Assembly: GCA_947258635.1 (NCBI GenBank)
Contig: CAMYJM010000009.1
Span: 1-17,144 of the forward strand
Length of the DNA stretch: 17,144 bases
Source: an uncultured Acidimicrobiaceae bacterium
GTDB lineage: Bacteria > Actinomycetota > Acidimicrobiia > Spongiisociales > UBA5794
Direction of reading: 5' to 3'
The position numbers and the translations under genes were made by a program. Of the stretch, positions 13,838-17,144 are shown piece by piece. A model generated the notes under the pieces. It was not told where the DNA came from. It searched no databases and worked only from the letters and a program-made list of their open reading frames with translations. How positions within the stretch are numbered: position 1 is the first letter of the stretch; each line of letters opens with the position of its first letter.

Positions 13838-15235
13838 ATGATCTCCTCTCTTGCCTCCGCCCTGATCCCGGGCCTTGGGCAGCTGCGCAACGGGCAGCGC
13901 ACCAAGGGCCTCGTCCTCGTCGCCCTGAGCGCCGTCATGGCCACGGCCGCTGCCTACATGGTGTGGCGTCGCCAGCTGACCCTCCTCACCTGGGGCGTGC
14001 AGCCGACCGCCCTCGGCTGGCTCCTCATCGGGAACGGCGGGTTGTTGGCGGTGCGCACGTACGCCGCCGTCGACGCCTTCACCAACTCTCCGCGCCGCGT
14101 GCGTCGACCCGCCGCCCGAGCCGGGTCGGCGTTGCTCGGAATCCTGGTCGCCGGCGTTCTGATCCTGCCCCATGTCGTCGCCGGGCGCGGGCTGATCCTG
14201 GACAAGGACCTGCTGACGTCGGTGTTTGCCGCCAACCCGGCGCCGGTGGCGCCGACCACGCTGCCACCGCTCACCGCGCCGCCGTCGGGACCGACCGCAT
14301 CGACAACGACCACGACCACGACCACCACGATCCTCCCGATCCGGCTATGGGAGGGAACGGAGCGGCTCAACGTGCTGCTCCTGGGAGGCGATGCCGGCGT
14401 CGGTCGCCGCGGCGTGCGCACCGACACGATCATCCTCGCCAGCCTCGACGCCGCAACCGGCGACGTCGGCCTCTTCTCCATACCCCGCAACGTCGCCCAA
14501 GTGCCGCTGCCGGAGTCGCTCGGCATCTGGTCGTGCAACTGCTTCCCGGCGATCATCAACGAGCTGTGGGACTACGGGGTCCGCCACCCCGACCGCTTCC
14601 CAGGGGCCCGCCCCCCCGGGTCCGCGGCTCTGATCGCGGCGATCGAGGAGATGACGGGGGTCCCGATCCACCACTTCGCGCTCGTCAACCTCGACGGCTT
14701 CGTCGACTTGATCGATGCCATCGGCGGGGTCGAGATCACGGTGACCGAACGCATCTACGACAGCGCCTACCCCCACGAGAACGGGACCACCGAGGTCATC
14801 GATCTGGCGCCGGGGATCTACAACATGGACGGCCACCTGGCACTGGCGTACGCCCGGTCCCGGCAGGGCTCCGACGATTACAACCGGATGGGCCGGCAAC
14901 GCTGCCTGCTTCAGGCCGTGTCGGCGCAGGCCGACGCCGTCACCGTGGCCCGCTCGTTCGCCAACATAACGAACACGATCAAGAACAACTTGCTCACCGA
15001 CATTCCCCTGGAGCGGCTCCCCGACCTGATCCAGATCATCCCGAAACTCGACCCCGACCGGATCGTGGCTATCGGGTTCGTACCTCCCGACTACACCGGG
15101 CGGCGCACCCCAGACTCCTACAACACGCCCAACCTGGACGCCATCCGCCATGCCGTCAACACCGTCATGGAGCTGCCGGCGGCTGAGGCCATCGCCGCTC
15201 TCGGTCTCGACTCGTTCTCCTCAGAGTGCTCATGA
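13838..15235 (+). CDS. LCP (LytR-CpsA-Psr) family glycopolymer transferase
   Basis: 465 residues. LCP enzymes transfer polyprenyl-linked glycopolymers (teichoic acid, arabinogalactan or capsule type) to peptidoglycan on the outer face of the membrane. The N-terminus has PGLGQLRNGQ followed by three hydrophobic segments (about 24-42, 58-73, 98-116). A Pro/Thr linker with a run of nine or ten Thr (about 154-164) leads to the LCP domain (about 175-385). Conserved residues are present: R194 and D196 in RTDTIIL, R217 in SIPRNV, R340 and R342 in YARSR, and R350/R353 in DDYNRMGRQR, which bind the pyrophosphate lipid. W231SCNC and a later Cys may form an external disulfide. The start ATG at 13838 has no clear Shine-Dalgarno. 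The stop overlaps the start of the next gene (ATGA). The polymer it handles is not known. Confidence 0.93.
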   Translation: MISSLASALIPGLGQLRNGQRTKGLVLVALSAVMATAAAYMVWRRQLTLLTWGVQPTALGWLLIGNGGLLAVRTYAAVDAFTNSPRRVRRPAARAGSALLGILVAGVLILPHVVAGRGLILDKDLLTSVFAANPAPVAPTTLPPLTAPPSGPTASTTTTTTTTTILPIRLWEGTERLNVLLLGGDAGVGRRGVRTDTIILASLDAATGDVGLFSIPRNVAQVPLPESLGIWSCNCFPAIINELWDYGVRHPDRFPGARPPGSAALIAAIEEMTGVPIHHFALVNLDGFVDLIDAIGGVEITVTERIYDSAYPHENGTTEVIDLAPGIYNMDGHLALAYARSRQGSDDYNRMGRQRCLLQAVSAQADAVTVARSFANITNTIKNNLLTDIPLERLPDLIQIIPKLDPDRIVAIGFVPPDYTGRRTPDSYNTPNLDAIRHAVNTVMELPAAEAIAALGLDSFSSECS

Positions 15236-15627
15236 GCCAGGGCACGGTGGCCTACAACACGGGCTGGTGGCGGGGCGCCGGACGGGCCCTGCTTCTGCGC
15301 TGCCCGCGATGTGGCCGCTCGCCGGTATTCCGCCGCCTTTTCCTGATGAACCACAAGTGCGCCACCTGCCTTCTCGAGTTCGATCGGGGCACCGGCTACT
15401 GGCTGGGAGCGATGATGTTCAACATGGGATTCGCCATCGGCGCCGTCATCGTGGTGTTCCTGCTGTCGCTGTGGGCGACGTCCCCGGATCCCAATTGGGA
15501 CGCCGTGATCTACATCACCATCGGTGCCGCCGCGGTCATCCCGCTCCTCTTCTTCCCGTTTTCCCGAACTTTGTGGATCGCCGCGGAGCGTTGGGCGCGC
15601 CTCCGGGACGGTGTCGAGCTCGAGTGA
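15232..15627 (+). CDS. DUF983 family zinc-ribbon membrane protein
   Basis: 131 residues. Residues 24-27 (CPRC) and 43-46 (CATC) form a zinc-ribbon-like Cys4 knuckle, the hallmark of DUF983 together with the following FDRGTGYWLGA motif. Two membrane helices follow (about 58-82 and 91-112) and a short basic/acidic tail. Function of the family is unknown. The ATG at 15232 overlaps the LCP stop by 4 bp (ATGA), so translation is probably coupled; a GTG at 15226 would add two residues. ppc starts 16 bp after the stop. Confidence 0.9.
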   Translation: MSQGTVAYNTGWWRGAGRALLLRCPRCGRSPVFRRLFLMNHKCATCLLEFDRGTGYWLGAMMFNMGFAIGAVIVVFLLSLWATSPDPNWDAVIYITIGAAAVIPLLFFPFSRTLWIAAERWARLRDGVELE

Positions 15628-15629
15628 GC

Positions 15630-15635
15630 TACGCT
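15630..15635 (+). promoter_or_regulatory. Candidate -10 box (TACGCT) for ppc
   Basis: TACGCT lies 8 nt before the ppc ATG, which has no Shine-Dalgarno. The same hexamer and spacing occur before pgpA. A -35 would fall inside the 3' end of the DUF983 gene (GACGGT), which is weak. ppc may therefore have its own promoter in addition to read-through. Confidence 0.3.
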
Positions 15636-15643
15636 CGCCGCCC

Positions 15644-17144
15644 ATGAGCACGACCGATCCATCGCCAACGGATGCGCCGCTGCGGGCCGACATCCGGCTG
15701 CTCGGCAATCTCCTCGGCGAAACCCTCGTCCGCCAGGAAGGCCCCGAGCTGCTCGAGCTCGTAGAGCGGGTTCGGGCTCTCACCAAACGGCTGCGGGCCG
15801 CCGAGCAGGCGGGCACCGTCGACGCCGCCGCCTCGGCTGAGCTGAGTGAAGTGCTCGGCGAGCTCGACCTCACGATGACCATCTCGCTGGTACGGGCGTT
15901 CACGATCTTCTTCTATCTAGCCAACGTCGCCGAACAGACGCACCGCCTCGACGTCGCCGGGGCCCGCGCCGGAACCGAACGGGGTTTCCTCCAGTCCACC
16001 GTCGATCGGATCCAGGAAGCGCAACTCGATTCTGCGGTGATCGCGGCCGTCGTGTCGCGTCTCGAGCTGCGGCCGGTTTTCACCGCCCATCCAACGGAGG
16101 CCGCCCGCCGCTCGATCCTCAGCAAGACTGCCGACATCGCCGAGTTGCTCACCGAGCGCAGCGATCCCCGCATCGCCGGCCCCGAACGGGATCGGATCGT
16201 CCGCCGGCTGGCGGAGCTGATCGACCTCATCTGGCAGACCGACGAGCTGCGCCGCTCGCAACCGACACCGATCGACGAGGCGCGCTCGGTCGTCTACTAC
16301 TTCGACGAGATCTTCCGTGAAGTAGCCGCCGACCTCTTCGACGAGTTGGATCACCAGCTCGGCCGGCTCGACGTGACGCTGCCGCCTCCGGCGACGCCGC
16401 TCCACTTCGGTACCTGGGTCGGCGGCGACCGCGACGGCAATCCGTTCGTGACTGCGGCAACAACCCTCGAGGTCTTGGAAATGCAGCACGAGCACGCGGT
16501 GCGCGAGCTGATCAGAGCCATCGAGGAGCTCTCATTCGAGCTGAGCCCATCGGATCGCATCGTCACCGTCGGGGATGAGCTGATGGCGTCGCTGGAGGCA
16601 GACGCCGCCGCCCTCCCCGAGGTGTACGCCCGGTTCTCCCGGCTGTCGGCGGGTGAGGCGTATCGCCAGAAGTGCGCCTACATCCATCAGCGGCTCATCA
16701 ACACGCGGGCCCGCATCGCCGCCGGTGGAGAACCGCGCCCCGGCCAGGACTACACGTCGGCCGCCGAGCTCCGGGCGGAACTCGAACTGATGCAGGCGAG
16801 CCTGGACGCCAACCGCGGGGAGCTGGTGGGCAGTGGCCGGCTGCGCCGCATGATCCGCCGCGTTGCCGCCTTCGGGTTCCGCCTGGCCACGATGGACATT
16901 CGGGAGCATGCCACCAAGCACCACGAGGTTCTCGCCGAGCTCTTCGACCGCCTCGACCCGTCGGGCGCCTATGCCTCCCTGTCACGGGCGGCACGCGCCG
17001 ACCTGCTGGTGGCGGAGCTGGCCAACCCCCGTCCGCTGGCGCAGGTGACGACCGTCCTCAGCGTGGCGAGCGCCCGCACCATGGAGACCCTGCAATCGGT
17101 GCGATCAGCCCTCGACCGTTTTGGCGACGACACCATCGAGAGCT
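15644..17144 (+). CDS. ppc: Phosphoenolpyruvate carboxylase (N-terminal 500 residues; 3' end outside window)
   Basis: An unbroken frame of 500 codons runs from ATG 15644 to the window end. The enzyme carboxylates PEP with bicarbonate to oxaloacetate, refilling the TCA cycle. The first PEPC active-site signature VFTAHPTEAARRS carries the catalytic His (H149; H138 in E. coli). TWVGGDRDGNPFVT (257-270) is the second family signature. GFRLATMDIREHATKH (about 409-424) also fits the barrel. Full-length enzymes are close to 900 residues, so roughly 400 residues, including the second catalytic region FHGRGG, lie beyond the edge. It starts 16 bp after the DUF983 gene. Confidence 0.96.
   Translation, partial: MSTTDPSPTDAPLRADIRLLGNLLGETLVRQEGPELLELVERVRALTKRLRAAEQAGTVDAAASAELSEVLGELDLTMTISLVRAFTIFFYLANVAEQTHRLDVAGARAGTERGFLQSTVDRIQEAQLDSAVIAAVVSRLELRPVFTAHPTEAARRSILSKTADIAELLTERSDPRIAGPERDRIVRRLAELIDLIWQTDELRRSQPTPIDEARSVVYYFDEIFREVAADLFDELDHQLGRLDVTLPPPATPLHFGTWVGGDRDGNPFVTAATTLEVLEMQHEHAVRELIRAIEELSFELSPSDRIVTVGDELMASLEADAAALPEVYARFSRLSAGEAYRQKCAYIHQRLINTRARIAAGGEPRPGQDYTSAAELRAELELMQASLDANRGELVGSGRLRRMIRRVAAFGFRLATMDIREHATKHHEVLAELFDRLDPSGAYASLSRAARADLLVAELANPRPLAQVTTVLSVASARTMETLQSVRSALDRFGDDTIES

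Noticed and set aside
12655..15186. 843-codon open frame on the + strand spanning the tup operon and LCP gene
   Set aside because: It is antisense to tupBC and the small repeat protein and out of frame with the LCP gene. Its translation is Arg/Pro/Gly/His-rich with no domain. Long stop-free antisense frames are expected at this GC content.

Overview
This window is high-GC bacterial DNA with densely packed genes, short gaps and several 4-bp stop/start overlaps (ATGA, GTGA). Codon use, GTG starts, TANNNT boxes 6-8 nt before some start codons and the gene set fit a member of the Actinomycetota, perhaps an Acidimicrobiia-like lineage. That placement is inference from style and gene content, not from a marker gene. 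I see no rRNA, tRNA, CRISPR array, insertion sequence or phage gene, so most of the window reads as ordinary chromosome.

Layout. (1) 1-326, + strand: the C-terminal end of a probably secreted protein with an Ig-like domain. (2) 509-4273, - strand, convergent with (1): a 1254-residue protein with an N-terminal TIR domain, one transmembrane helix, a large WD40 region, a Thr/Pro linker and two Cys-paired B-repeat-like domains. This is the most unusual gene here. (3) 4359-8095, - strand: gltX, a fumarylacetoacetate-hydrolase-family gene, an unrecognised 169-residue protein and ilvE. The first three of these are packed like an operon. (4) 8169-10088, - strand: an S9-family prolyl oligopeptidase. 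(5) 10171-10620, + strand: pgpA, divergent from the peptidase. (6) 10621-10902: a gene-free convergent stretch rich in direct and inverted repeats. (7) 10903-13725, - strand: a tungstate ABC transporter (permease, ATPase with TOBE domain, lipoprotein binding protein), preceded by a small membrane protein with a 24-residue tandem repeat. (8) 13838-17144, + strand: an LCP-family cell-wall ligase, a DUF983 protein and the 5' part of ppc, closely spaced and probably co-transcribed.

How the genes work together. Most are housekeeping: tRNA charging (gltX), branched-chain amino acid metabolism (ilvE), peptide turnover (S9 peptidase), phosphatidylglycerol synthesis (pgpA), glycopolymer attachment (LCP) and anaplerosis (ppc). 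The tup operon supplies tungstate, or possibly molybdate, for pterin-cofactor enzymes. The TIR-WD40 protein has no obvious functional partner nearby. Its predicted topology, a cytosolic TIR with a retained catalytic-type Glu and an extracytoplasmic propeller and repeat region, suggests an outside-in sensor. The domain string is visible in the sequence; its function is not known from it.
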